From Raineyella sp964402325 (GTDB lineage: Bacteria > Actinomycetota > Actinomycetes > Propionibacteriales > Propionibacteriaceae): a DNA stretch of 20,412 bases. The stretch lies in assembly GCA_964402325.1 (NCBI GenBank), contig CAYOBI010000048.1, positions 1-20,412 on the forward strand, given 5' to 3'. The position numbers and the translations under genes are program-made. Positions 7,487 through 15,160 of this stretch are shown here, piece by piece. The notes beneath the pieces were generated by a model. That model had not been told where the DNA came from, searched no databases, and saw nothing but the letters and a program-made list of their open reading frames with translations. Positions within the stretch are counted from its first letter, which is position 1. Every line of letters begins with the position of its first letter.

Positions 7487-8965
7487 ATGTCCACCGCGCA
7501 GGCAACGTCCCACGCACACGCCCTGTCGGCACTGCTCGAAGCCCTGCCGCACGGGCAGTTCATCGCCGGGCAGTGGCGTCCGTCCGACGTCACCTTCGAC
7601 GTGGTGAACCCCGCCACCGAGGAGGTCGTCGACCGGGTCGCGGACGGCACGGCGGAGGATGCGATCGCCGCGCTCGACGCGGCCTGCGCCGCTGCCGAGG
7701 CCTGGGCCGCCACCTCGCCGCGGGAGCGCTCCGAGGTGCTGCGCCGTACGTTCGACCTGGTGATCGCCCGCAAGGACGTCTTCGCCGCCTGCATGACGAT
7801 GGAGATGGGCAAGCCGCTGGCCGAGGCGTACGGCGAGGTGACGTACGGCGCGGAGTTCCTGCGCTGGTTCTCCGAGGAGGCGGTGCGGATCGAGGGCCGG
7901 TTCTCCGTCGCACCGAGCTCGGGCCAGCGGGTGCTGACCCTCAAGCAGCCGGTCGGCCCGGTGTACGCCATCACCCCGTGGAACTTCCCGCTGGCGATGG
8001 CCACCCGCAAGCTCGCGCCGGCGATCGCCGCCGGCTGCACCGCGGTGATCAAGCCCGCACACGAGACCCCGCTGACCACGCTGCTGTTCATCCGGGCGCT
8101 GGCGGACGCCGGGCTGCCCGCCGGGGTGGTCAACTGCGTCACCTCCACCCACTCCGCGGCCGTGTCCGAGCCGATCATCGCCGACCCGCGGCTGCGCAAG
8201 CTGACCTTCACCGGGTCCACCGGCGTCGGCCGGATCCTGCTGCGCCAGGCCGCCGACCACGTACTGAAGACCTCGATGGAGCTCGGCGGCAACGCCCCGT
8301 TCCTGGTGCTCCCGTCGGCCGACCTCGACCGGGCCGTGCAGGGGGCGCTGGACGCCAAGATGCGCAACATCGGCGAGGCCTGCACCGCGGCGAACCGGAT
8401 GTACGTGCACGAGTCGGTCGCCGCCGAGTTCAGCGCCCGGCTGGCGGCGAGGATGGCCGAGCTGCCGATCGGCAACGGCCTCGACGACGGCGTCCGGGTC
8501 GGGCCGCTGGTCAGCCCCAAGCAGCTCGCCACCGTCACCGACCTGCTGGCGGACGCGGTCTCCCGCGGGGCCCGGGTCGCCACCGGCGGCGCCCGCCCCG
8601 AGGGGGCCGGCTACTTCCTGCAGCCCACCGTGCTCACCGACGTGCCGACCGACGCCCGGGTGTTCCGCGAGGAGATCTTCGGCCCGGTCGCACCGATCGC
8701 CACCTTCTCCACCCTGGACGAGGCGATCGCCCTGGCCAACGCCACCGAGTTCGGCCTGATGGCGTACGTCTTCGCGGAGAACCTCGGCGAGGCGGCGTAC
8801 GTCGTGGAGCGGCTGGAGTCCGGCATGGTCGGCCTCAACTCGGGGGTGATCTCCGACCCGGCCGCGCCGTTCGGCGGCGTCAAGGAGTCCGGCCTGGGCC
8901 GCGAGGGCAGCCACGAGGGCCTGGAGGAGTACCTCGAGACGAAGTACGTCGGCATCCGGCTCTGA
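7487..8965 (+). CDS. gabD: NAD(P)-dependent aldehyde dehydrogenase, succinate-semialdehyde dehydrogenase type
   Basis: 492 residues. It should oxidise succinate semialdehyde (from GABA or 4-hydroxybutyrate) to succinate in the cytoplasm. The aldehyde dehydrogenase fold is complete: TPWNFPLAMATRK in the cofactor site, FTGSTGVGR, the general base E265 in ELGGNAP, the catalytic cysteine C299 in GEACTAANR (34 residues later, normal spacing), and EEIFGPVAPI followed by PFGGVKESGLGREG. The segment MTMEMGKPLAEAYGEV and the C-terminal GLEEYLETKYV favour the GabD branch; exact substrate remains uncertain. Start: the ATG at 7487 has GAGGAGG five bases upstream, so the upstream in-frame GTG at 7454 is rejected. 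No GABA transaminase is nearby. Confidence 0.85.
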   Translation: MSTAQATSHAHALSALLEALPHGQFIAGQWRPSDVTFDVVNPATEEVVDRVADGTAEDAIAALDAACAAAEAWAATSPRERSEVLRRTFDLVIARKDVFAACMTMEMGKPLAEAYGEVTYGAEFLRWFSEEAVRIEGRFSVAPSSGQRVLTLKQPVGPVYAITPWNFPLAMATRKLAPAIAAGCTAVIKPAHETPLTTLLFIRALADAGLPAGVVNCVTSTHSAAVSEPIIADPRLRKLTFTGSTGVGRILLRQAADHVLKTSMELGGNAPFLVLPSADLDRAVQGALDAKMRNIGEACTAANRMYVHESVAAEFSARLAARMAELPIGNGLDDGVRVGPLVSPKQLATVTDLLADAVSRGARVATGGARPEGAGYFLQPTVLTDVPTDARVFREEIFGPVAPIATFSTLDEAIALANATEFGLMAYVFAENLGEAAYVVERLESGMVGLNSGVISDPAAPFGGVKESGLGREGSHEGLEEYLETKYVGIRL

Positions 8966-9016
8966 AGGATGCCGGCGGGATCCCCGGGGGCGCGGACCGG
9001 CGTGGCCGGCCGGTGG

Positions 9017-9022
9017 AATGAT
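9017..9022 (+). promoter_or_regulatory. Weak -10-like box of the acyltransferase gene
   Basis: AATGAT, six bases, then ATG at 9029. It is off-consensus at the first base but matches the spacing of other genes here. No Shine-Dalgarno at usual distance is present, which favours a leaderless start or readthrough from the upstream gene. Confidence 0.25.
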
Positions 9023-9028
9023 GGTCGG

Positions 9029-9784
9029 ATGGACCTCGGCTATCGCCTCATCGTCGCCGTCTGCCGGCTCGCCTTCCGGTGGCTGGGACTCCGGTTCCGG
9101 GTGACCGGGCTGCACAACGTGCCGCGGCGCGGCGGCGCGCTGCTGGCCATCAACCACACCGCGCACGTGGACTTCGTCTTCGCCGGGTTCGGGGTGCTGA
9201 AGGCCAACGGGCGGCTGGTGCGGTTCATGGCCAAGAAGTCGATCTGGCAGCACCCGGTCGCCGGCGCGGTGATGCGGATGTGCCGCCACATCCCGGTGGA
9301 CCGGCAGGCCGGCGCCGAGGGCTACCGGCTGGCGGTGGAGTCCCTGCTCGACGACCAACTGGTCGGCATCTACCCCGAGGCGACGATGTCGCGGTCGTTC
9401 GAGGTCAAGGAACTCAAGACCGGCGCCGTCCGGATGGCGCAGGAGACCGGCCGCCCGATCATCCCGACGATCGTCTGGGGCTCCCAGCGGCTCTGGACCA
9501 AGGATCATCACCGCAACGTCACCCGCTCGGGCATCCCGGTGCACATCGCCTTCGGCGAGCCGATCCACGTACGCGCCGGCGACGACGTCACCGCCACCAC
9601 CCAGCAGCTGCGCCGGGTGATGGCGCGACTGCTGGACGAGGTCATCGCCGGCTACCCGGCGATGACCGGCGACGACCTCGTCTTCCAGCCCCGGCGCTGG
9701 GGCGGCACCGCCCCCACCCCCACCGAGGCGTACGACCGGGACCTGGCCGACATGACCCGGACCACCGACGAGTGGACCCGCTGA
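9029..9784 (+). CDS. 1-acyl-sn-glycerol-3-phosphate acyltransferase family protein (PlsC-like)
   Basis: 251 residues. The family transfers an acyl chain to lysophosphatidic acid or related acceptors at the inner membrane face. The HX4D catalytic motif is NHTAHVD (H43, D48). A PEATMSRS segment with E117 fills the place of the usual phosphate-binding EGTR motif, and PIIPTIVWGSQRLW corresponds to the later conserved block. The N-terminal helix is moderately hydrophobic and could lie on the membrane. It starts 63 bases after the aldehyde dehydrogenase, on the same strand, so co-transcription is possible. The ATG at 9029 is the only start consistent with the family N-terminus; upstream residues have no family character. 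Actinobacterial members of this subgroup can also act in other acyl transfers, so the substrate is open. Confidence 0.82.
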   Translation: MDLGYRLIVAVCRLAFRWLGLRFRVTGLHNVPRRGGALLAINHTAHVDFVFAGFGVLKANGRLVRFMAKKSIWQHPVAGAVMRMCRHIPVDRQAGAEGYRLAVESLLDDQLVGIYPEATMSRSFEVKELKTGAVRMAQETGRPIIPTIVWGSQRLWTKDHHRNVTRSGIPVHIAFGEPIHVRAGDDVTATTQQLRRVMARLLDEVIAGYPAMTGDDLVFQPRRWGGTAPTPTEAYDRDLADMTRTTDEWTR

Positions 9785-9785
9785 C

Positions 9786-9812
9786 CCGCCGGTCAGCGCC
9801 AGAACCCGGCGG
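9786..9812. terminator. Possible bidirectional terminator between convergent genes
   Basis: CCGCCGG (9786-9792) and CCGGCGG (9806-9812) form a perfect seven-pair stem with a 13-base loop. It fits exactly in the 36-base gap between the acyltransferase stop and the stop of the convergent MBL gene. Confidence 0.45.
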
Positions 9813-9820
9813 CCCAGGCC

Positions 9821-10456
9821 TCAGTAGCGCAGCACGTGCTGGGTCCAGGGCCGCAGGTCGGTGTCGGCCATCTCGGTGATCCGGTCGCGGACCACCCGGC
9901 GGCCGCGGTCGTTGAGCAGCCCGTCGTGGATGAAGAACGAGGTCGGCGCGCCGACCGCCCGGACCCAGTCGATCGTCTCCTTGAGCGCGGCCCAGGGACC
10001 GTACGCCGGCACCGCCAGCAGGTCGATGCCGGGCGGCACCTCGGCCAGCGAGTCGCCCGGGTGGAAGAGCCGCGGCTCACCCTCGGCGGCGAGCACCACC
10101 CCGACGTTGCCGATCGGTGGCAGGTCGCGGTGGATCACCGCGTGCGCGCCGCCGACCGCCTCGATGATCAGGCCCCCGAACGTCTCCACCCGACCGGCCG
10201 CGAACGGTTCGGCCTGTGCCAGGCCTGCGGCGCGGTGGGTCTGCGGTTCGAGCAGCACCCGGACGCCCGGGTTGCGCTCCAGCAGGGCGGGCATCCGGGA
10301 CAGGTCGAGGTGGTCGGCGTGCCGGTGGGTGACCACCACGGCGTCGAGCCCCTCGACCTCCTCCCAGCCGTCGGTGAAGCCGCCGGGATCGAGCAGCACC
10401 CGGGTGCCCGCCGTCTCGACCAGCAGGGTGGAATGGCCCAGTCGGATGATCTCCAT
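9821..10456 (-). CDS. MBL-fold metal-dependent hydrolase
   Basis: 211 residues. The metallo-beta-lactamase zinc motif is THRHADHLD (H44, H46, D48, H49). Further metal ligands are probably the histidine in GGAHAVIH, the aspartate in FHPGDSL and the histidine in FFIHDG. The N-terminal LGHSTLLVETAGTRVLLDPG is typical of the compact UlaG-like branch of the superfamily. Substrate cannot be read from the sequence. Cytoplasmic, no signal peptide. It lies 72 bases downstream of the GAP-family membrane protein on the same strand but has its own TAGCGT box, so the two are probably separate units. The ATG at 10456 fits both the fold start and the -10 spacing. Confidence 0.85.
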   Translation of the reverse strand: MEIIRLGHSTLLVETAGTRVLLDPGGFTDGWEEVEGLDAVVVTHRHADHLDLSRMPALLERNPGVRVLLEPQTHRAAGLAQAEPFAAGRVETFGGLIIEAVGGAHAVIHRDLPPIGNVGVVLAAEGEPRLFHPGDSLAEVPPGIDLLAVPAYGPWAALKETIDWVRAVGAPTSFFIHDGLLNDRGRRVVRDRITEMADTDLRPWTQHVLRY

Positions 10457-10462
10457 ACCGCC

Positions 10463-10468
10463 ACGCTA
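10463..10468 (-). promoter_or_regulatory. -10 box of the MBL hydrolase gene, leaderless spacing
   Basis: TAGCGT on the minus strand (10468 to 10463), six bases, then ATG. No ribosome site lies between, so a leaderless mRNA is expected. Confidence 0.5.
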
Positions 10469-10503
10469 GGCCGTCGCACCGGGCCGCGGGAGCGGTTCGG
10501 CAG

Positions 10504-10528
10504 GCCGGGCGCGGATCCCCGACCCGGC
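10504..10528 (-). terminator. Possible terminator of the GAP-family gene
   Basis: GCCGGG (10504-10509) and CCCGGC (10523-10528) give a six-pair stem with a partly pairing 13-base loop. It starts directly after the stop codon of the GAP-family gene. Confidence 0.35.
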
Positions 10529-11197
10529 TCAGCCGACGAAGCCGCGCCAGAGCAGCAGCAGGGCGCCGGCCAGGCTGGCGGCGAAGGACCCCACCCGCAT
10601 CCACCAGGAGACCCGGCGCAGCGTACGTTCACTCATCCGCCGCTGGGCCGGCACCCGGTTCGCGGCGACCACCGGCCCCCAGGCGGGCACCAGCACCAGC
10701 GCCGTCACCACCGCGAGCAGCCCGATCCGGACCACCAGCGGCAGGGTGCTGGCACCGATCCGCTGGGCCATCGCCAGGTACAGGGCGACGGTGGTCAGGT
10801 TGGTGATCATGCTCAGCGCACCCCAGCCGACCAGGCTGCGCGGCAGGCTCGGCTCGGTCACCACCGGCGCCGGCTCGCCGGCCTTCTGCCGGTCCCGGTC
10901 GGCCAGCAGCCCACGCAGCAGGGCCCCGGAGAAGAACATCATCACCACCCCGAGGACCGCCTCGACCCGCCGGGAGAACAGCTCCTCGGTCGCCTGTTCC
11001 AGCGCGGCACCCAGCAGGCCCATGGCGAGGACGCCGAGCACGACGAGCACCGCCCCGTTGCCGGCGACGAAGCGCCACCGGTCGGCCGGGCCGCGGTTCG
11101 CGGCCACCGTCGAGGCGTTCAGGAACATCACCGGGCTGATCATCGCCAACAGCGTCAGCGGCAGGAGCCACAGCAGCAGGCCGGCGAAGCTGGTCAT
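10529..11197 (-). CDS. GAP/SfLAP-family integral membrane protein
   Basis: 222 residues, about six hydrophobic helices. Recognisable parts are the first helix LLLWLLPLTLLAMISPVMF, the segment DRWRFVAGNGAVLVVLGVLAMG, a charged middle loop with RDRQKAGEP, and a C-terminal helix ASLAGALLLLW. The topology and SP-rich first helix match the actinobacterial GAP family, which includes proteins that address lipids or glycopeptidolipids to the cell surface and is distantly LysE-like. The transported molecule is unknown. I chose the ATG at 11197: the membrane helix begins right there and TACGCT stands seven bases upstream. It diverges from the YhgE operon across 92 bases, so the two may share regulation. 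Confidence 0.7.
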   Translation of the reverse strand: MTSFAGLLLWLLPLTLLAMISPVMFLNASTVAANRGPADRWRFVAGNGAVLVVLGVLAMGLLGAALEQATEELFSRRVEAVLGVVMMFFSGALLRGLLADRDRQKAGEPAPVVTEPSLPRSLVGWGALSMITNLTTVALYLAMAQRIGASTLPLVVRIGLLAVVTALVLVPAWGPVVAANRVPAQRRMSERTLRRVSWWMRVGSFAASLAGALLLLWRGFVG

Positions 11198-11204
11198 GGG
11201 GCCC

Positions 11205-11210
11205 AGCGTA
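11205..11210 (-). promoter_or_regulatory. -10 box of the GAP-family gene, leaderless spacing
   Basis: TACGCT on the minus strand (11210 to 11205), seven bases, then ATG at 11197. Confidence 0.45.
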
Positions 11211-11254
11211 CGTGTCGGGACGGCGCCCCTCGGTGCCGGTCCCCGCGTCATGAT

Positions 11255-11283
11255 TTGTTTTTGAACTGACTGGTCAGTATAAA
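11255..11283 (+). promoter_or_regulatory. Promoter of the ATPase-YhgE-TetR operon
   Basis: TTGTTT (11255-11260), exactly 17 bases, TATAAA (11278-11283). The start site should fall near 11290, which is a GTG codon in frame with the ATPase-like gene, so the operon mRNA is probably leaderless. A palindromic operator fills the space between the two boxes. Confidence 0.6.
11265..11278. promoter_or_regulatory. TetR-type operator inside the operon promoter
   Basis: ACTGAC, two central bases, GTCAGT: a palindrome with perfect six-base arms between the -35 and -10 boxes. This is a classic TetR-family operator form, and the last gene of the operon encodes a TetR protein. Binding would block RNA polymerase, giving negative autoregulation. 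The pairing of this site with that protein is inferred. Confidence 0.65.
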
Positions 11284-11289
11284 GAAATG

Positions 11290-12066
11290 GTGACCACCGA
11301 ACAGCTCCTGATCCGGGCCCGCGACCTGCAGCTGGACTCGTCCCGCGGCACCGTGTACGGCCCCGTCGACCTCGACGTCCCCACGGGTCGGCTGCTGGGA
11401 CTGGTCTGTCCCGAGGGCGGCGGCCGGACGAGCCTGCTGCTCACCCTCGCCGGGCGGATGCGCTTCACCTCCGGGTCGCTGGAGGTGTTCGGGCGTCAAC
11501 TGCCGCACGCGACCGGTTTCGTCCAGCGCCACAGCGCGCTGGCCAACTTCGCCGACATCGACGGCCTCGACGACGGCCTCACCCCCCGGGAGATCCTCAC
11601 CGAGCGCGCCGGGCTGCTCACGCCGCTGTGGCGGCGGGTGCCGCGCTGGCAGGACCCGCAGATCCTCGCGACACTCCGGGTGACCTTCGGCGACCGGCCG
11701 ATCCCCGACCCGGACGACCACGCCTGGGTGCTGAGCGCTCTTGACACCACCCTGCTGCAGATCGCCATCGCCCTGATGGGTGACCCGCTGCTGCTCGTCG
11801 TCGATGACATCGACGCCCTGCACGACCCCAACGACCAACTCACCGTCTGGCGCACCCTGCAGCGCCTCACCGACGGCTCGACCGTCGTCCCCACGACGTA
11901 CGCCCGTCGGGCCGCGCCCGAGGGCCGCCCGCCGCTGACCGTGATCGCCTCGGCCGCCGCGCCCGACCTGGTGCCGTCCGAGGTGGACTGGGTCGACCCG
12001 CACGGCGGGACGGTGCCGGCCGACCCCACCCTGATGCTCTCCCCCGTCTCCGTCCAGGAGGACTGA
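11290..12066 (+). CDS. Degenerate ABC-transporter-type ATPase, partner of YhgE/Pip protein
   Basis: 258 residues from GTG. The overall layout is an ABC ATP-binding subunit: a beta-rich start ending VDLDVPTGRLLGLV, a Walker A position, GFVQ as Q-loop, then Walker B. But the key sites are altered. Walker A reads CPEGGGRTS, with arginine (R46) where lysine is expected. The signature position, 24 residues before the Walker B aspartate, reads LSALD, not LSGGQ. Walker B is LLLVVDD, with aspartate (D173) in place of the catalytic glutamate. The switch region VIASAAA has no histidine. Strong hydrolysis looks unlikely; a regulatory or structural role with the downstream membrane protein is inferred. 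The ATG at 11287 is the usual-looking start, but it lies only three bases after the -10 box. GTG at 11290 matches the predicted transcript start. It ends two bases before the yhgE-like gene. Confidence 0.75.
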   Translation: MTTEQLLIRARDLQLDSSRGTVYGPVDLDVPTGRLLGLVCPEGGGRTSLLLTLAGRMRFTSGSLEVFGRQLPHATGFVQRHSALANFADIDGLDDGLTPREILTERAGLLTPLWRRVPRWQDPQILATLRVTFGDRPIPDPDDHAWVLSALDTTLLQIAIALMGDPLLLVVDDIDALHDPNDQLTVWRTLQRLTDGSTVVPTTYARRAAPEGRPPLTVIASAAAPDLVPSEVDWVDPHGGTVPADPTLMLSPVSVQED

Positions 12067-12068
12067 CC

Positions 12069-14258
12069 ATGCTCCGCTTCCTCCGCATCGGCACCGAGCT
12101 GCGCCGCTTCTCCCGCAGCCGGATGCAGCGGCTGGCGATCGTCGCCGCCTGCCTGATCCCGCTGCTGTACGGCGCCCTCTACCTGTGGGCCTTCTGGGAC
12201 CCGACCGGCCACATCGACCGGATCCCGGTGGCGATCGTCAACCAGGACACGGGAGCAACCAAGGACGGCGCCGCCGTCCACGCCGGTACCGACCTGACCG
12301 ACGAACTGCTCCGCAAGGGCACCGTGAAGTGGCAGACCGCCGACGCCCGGACCGCCCACGAGGGGCTGGTCAGCGGCGAGTACTACGCGGTGCTGACCAT
12401 CCCCGCAGGCTTCTCCGGAGCGGTCACCACCGCCGGCACCGACGCACCGGTGCAGGCACCGCTGCAGGTGCAGTACAACGACGCCAACGGCTTCACCGCC
12501 CGGACCATCCTGTCCTCGGTGATGCGCGAGGTGCGCACCGGCGCCTCCGACTCGATCGGCGCCGGGATGGTCGACAAGCTGCTGATCGGCACCTCCGACA
12601 TCCGGGCCGGTCTGGTCACCGCCTCCGACGGGGCCACGAAGCTCACCGACGGCGCCGACACGGCGCACTCCGGCGCGGTCACCCTGACCGACGGCCTGGC
12701 CCGGCTGGACACCGGCGCGGCCCAGCTCGCCACCGGAGCCGACACCGCCGACGCGGGTGCCCAGCAGTTGGCCACCGGCACCGGGCAACTGGCCGACGGG
12801 TCGGCGCAGGTCGCCGACGGGGCGAACCAGCTCGCCACCGGGGCCTCGTCGCTGGCTGCCGGGGCCGACCAGACCCATCAGGGCGCCGAGCAGCTCGCCA
12901 CCGGTCTGGACACGATCAACGCGCAGACCAAGGACCTGCCCGCCGCGACGCAGAAGCTCGCGACCGGCTCGGCCCAGGTCGCCGCCGGCAACAAGCAGCT
13001 GGCCGACAAGGCCCAGGTCGCCGCGGGGCAGGTCTCCACCGCCTCCACCGACCTGCGGGCCGCGCTCGCCAAGCTGCCGGCCGACGACCCGCGGGTCCAG
13101 CAGGCGTACGCCGCCCTGGACCAGATCGACGCGAAGACGACCACCCTGAACGACCAGGTGCAACAGCTGTCCGTCGGCGCCCAGCAGGTCGCGGACGGCA
13201 ACGCCCAGCTGGCCGCCTCCGCCACGAAGCTGGCCGACGGCATCGCCACCGCCGACCAGGGCGCGAACTCCCTGGCCACCGCCACCGGGCAGGTCGCCAC
13301 CGGCGCGCACACGCTGAGCACCGGCGCCGGCTCCCTCGCCACCGGCGCCGGCCAGGTGCACGACGGCGCGGTGCAGGCCCACGACGGCGCCACCGCGCTC
13401 GCCACCGGCCTCGACACGCTCGCCTCGGGCGCGCACACCCTTGCCGACGGTGTCCGCTCCGCCCACGACGGCTCGGGCACCCTGACCACCGGGCTCGGCA
13501 CCCTCGCCGACGGCGCCCACACACTCACCGACGGCCTGCAGAGCGCGGTCGACCAGATCCCGTCGATGGACGGCTCGACCCAGCAGGCGAACGCCGACGT
13601 GATGAGCGCCCCGGTCTCGTTGGACTCCGCCTGGGTGCACCAGGCCGAGGCCAACGGCGAGGGCTTCGCCCCGTACTTCATGGGCCTGGCTCTCTACGTC
13701 GGGGTGCTGATCACCTGGATGCTGCTGCGCCCGGTGTCCGACCGCTCCCTGGCGGCCCCGGTGCCGGCGCTCCGGGTGGTGCTGGCCAGCTGGCTGCCCG
13801 GTGCCCTGGTGGCGGTGCTCCAGGTCGCCCTGCTGCTCGGCGTGCTCGTCTTCGCCCTCGGCCTGCAGCTCAGCCACCCGCTCGCCGCGATCGGGTTCAC
13901 CCTGCTGGTCGGGCTGACGTTCCTCACCCTGCAACAGACGATCAACGTGCTGCTCGGTCCGGCGGTCGGCCGGGTGGTGGTGCTGGTGCTGCTGATGCTC
14001 CAGCTCACCTCCGCCGGCGGCACCTACCCGGCGATCACCAGCCCGCCGTTCTTCCAGGCCATCCACCCGTGGCTGCCCATGACCCATGTGGTGAACGGGC
14101 TGCGCGAGGCGATCACCGGTGACCTGGGGATGCAATTCCACGCCGCGGTGGCCTACCTTGTCGTGGTGATCGCGCTGAGTCTCCTGACCAGCACGTGGTC
14201 GGCCAAGCGGCGCCGCGTGTGGACGATCCAGCGCCTGCACCCGGAGGTGTCGATCTGA
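12069..14258 (+). CDS. YhgE/Pip family membrane protein
   Basis: 729 residues. One N-terminal membrane helix (about 24-45, AIVAACLIPLLYGALYLWAF) is followed by the Pip N-terminal segment IPVAIVNQDTGA and YYAVLTIPAGFSGAV. Residues about 184-497 are a long repeat region of near-heptad units such as GAQQLATG and GANQLATG, predicted to form an extended helical rod outside the cell. A break near 337-361 (LPADDPRVQQAYAALDQ) could be a hinge. About five C-terminal membrane helices (from about 537) form an ABC-2-like permease part with GLREAITGDLGMQFHAAVAYL near the end. Family members include phage infection protein and ESX/type VII-linked proteins; the transport role is not known. It is the middle gene of the operon, two bases after the ATPase-like gene, and its stop overlaps the TetR start. 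Confidence 0.88.
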   Translation: MLRFLRIGTELRRFSRSRMQRLAIVAACLIPLLYGALYLWAFWDPTGHIDRIPVAIVNQDTGATKDGAAVHAGTDLTDELLRKGTVKWQTADARTAHEGLVSGEYYAVLTIPAGFSGAVTTAGTDAPVQAPLQVQYNDANGFTARTILSSVMREVRTGASDSIGAGMVDKLLIGTSDIRAGLVTASDGATKLTDGADTAHSGAVTLTDGLARLDTGAAQLATGADTADAGAQQLATGTGQLADGSAQVADGANQLATGASSLAAGADQTHQGAEQLATGLDTINAQTKDLPAATQKLATGSAQVAAGNKQLADKAQVAAGQVSTASTDLRAALAKLPADDPRVQQAYAALDQIDAKTTTLNDQVQQLSVGAQQVADGNAQLAASATKLADGIATADQGANSLATATGQVATGAHTLSTGAGSLATGAGQVHDGAVQAHDGATALATGLDTLASGAHTLADGVRSAHDGSGTLTTGLGTLADGAHTLTDGLQSAVDQIPSMDGSTQQANADVMSAPVSLDSAWVHQAEANGEGFAPYFMGLALYVGVLITWMLLRPVSDRSLAAPVPALRVVLASWLPGALVAVLQVALLLGVLVFALGLQLSHPLAAIGFTLLVGLTFLTLQQTINVLLGPAVGRVVVLVLLMLQLTSAGGTYPAITSPPFFQAIHPWLPMTHVVNGLREAITGDLGMQFHAAVAYLVVVIALSLLTSTWSAKRRRVWTIQRLHPEVSI

Positions 14259-14899
14259 TGTCCACCGCAGCCCCCCGCGAGGGAGCCCGGACCGACGGCC
14301 GTACGGCCCGCCGCGTCGCCACCCGGGAACGGGTGGTCGCCGCCGGGCTGGAGCTGTTCGCCGAGCGCGGCTACAGCGCCACCTCGGTGGACGACATCGC
14401 CGAGCACGCCGGGGTGAGCAAGGGCACCGTGTTCTACAACTTCGGCTCCAAGCAGCGCCTCGGCGCGGTCGTCGTCCGCGAGTCGGCCGACCGGATCGCC
14501 GCGGTGGTCGAGGAGGCCCGGGCCCCGCACCGGGGCTGGGACGCGCTGAGCGCGATCGTGCTGGCGATGCTGCGGGCCTTCGACACCGACCCGGCGACCT
14601 GCCAGGTGCTGCTCACCGAGTTGTTCCGCAACGAGCGGCCCTGGCACGCGGACCTGCCGGCGGCCCGGGCCGCGCTGATCGCACCGGTGGTCGCGGTGAT
14701 CCGCGGCATCCACGAGGAGCGGTACGCCGCAGGACGTACGCAGGTGAAGCCGGGCGACGAACACTTCGAGATGATCGCGGTGGCGATCCTCGGGGCGCTG
14801 GCCTTCTCGGCCCTCGACCGGGCGACCTTCCACCCGCAGCGCACCATCGAGGACGTGCAGAGCGCCCTGATGGTGACGATCAGCGGCCTGCAGGTGTAG
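14258..14899 (+). CDS. TetR-family transcriptional regulator
   Basis: 213 residues. The N-terminal TetR DNA-binding domain is clear: ERVVAAGLELFAERGYSATSV, then the helix-turn-helix DDIAEHAGVSKGTVFYNFGS, at about residues 24-66. The C-terminal helical domain would bind a ligand and form the dimer. The ATG overlaps the YhgE stop by one base (TGATG), and GGAGGTG stands eight bases upstream, so it is translationally coupled to the operon. It probably represses its own operon through the palindrome at 11265-11278. The ligand is unknown; if the YhgE pair exports a compound, that compound or a lipid-like molecule is a candidate. The in-frame upstream GTG at 14195 lies inside the YhgE gene and is rejected. 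Confidence 0.9.
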   Translation: MSTAAPREGARTDGRTARRVATRERVVAAGLELFAERGYSATSVDDIAEHAGVSKGTVFYNFGSKQRLGAVVVRESADRIAAVVEEARAPHRGWDALSAIVLAMLRAFDTDPATCQVLLTELFRNERPWHADLPAARAALIAPVVAVIRGIHEERYAAGRTQVKPGDEHFEMIAVAILGALAFSALDRATFHPQRTIEDVQSALMVTISGLQV

Positions 14900-14911
14900 C
14901 GGGCCGCCGGG

Positions 14912-15154
14912 CTAGTTGAGCTCGAGCCCGTGGATGGCCTCGGGGTCGAGCAGCCCGTTCGGCGGGGTCAGGTCCCGCAGCGCCGCCGCGGTGTCGGACC
15001 GGATCGGCAGCCTGCGGTCCCGGGCGAACATCAGGTAGGTCTGGACCAGGACCAGCGGGTCCCCGCTCGCGCGGGCCGCCGCGACGTCGCCCTCGAGGAC
15101 GGCGCCGCGAAGGTCCCGCTCCAGCAGTTGCGCGGCCTCGCGGTAGATCGACAT
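14912..15154 (-). CDS. Small protein of unknown function (80 residues)
   Basis: I do not recognise a family. The protein is 80 residues, acidic and probably mostly helical: an N-terminal helix MSIYREAAQLLERDLRGAV, an alanine-rich middle with VLVQTYLMFARD, then a polar tail ending in EAIHGLELN. No membrane segment, signal or cysteine. Support for a real gene: TAGGAT lies six bases before the ATG, the same spacing as at other genes in this window; it fills the gap between TetR and the DUF2207 gene without overlap; and codon composition agrees with neighbours. It ends 12 bases from the convergent TetR stop. It lies 44 bases downstream of the DUF2207 gene on the same strand, so readthrough from that gene is possible. 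Confidence 0.6.
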   Translation of the reverse strand: MSIYREAAQLLERDLRGAVLEGDVAAARASGDPLVLVQTYLMFARDRRLPIRSDTAAALRDLTPPNGLLDPEAIHGLELN

Positions 15155-15160
15155 GCCGAC

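Noticed and set aside
7391..9568. Long minus-strand frames antisense to the aldehyde dehydrogenase and acyltransferase genes
   Set aside because: Their translations are low-complexity His/Arg/Gly/Asp-rich and match no family; both sense genes have complete catalytic motifs.
12620..13560. Possible DNA-level tandem repeat or CRISPR-like array
   Set aside because: The repetition is at the protein level with varied codons and unit lengths, without fixed repeats and spacers.
11496..14240. Minus-strand frame of 914 codons antisense to the ATPase-like and YhgE-like genes
   Set aside because: It is a shadow produced by the repeated GC-rich codons of the YhgE repeat region.
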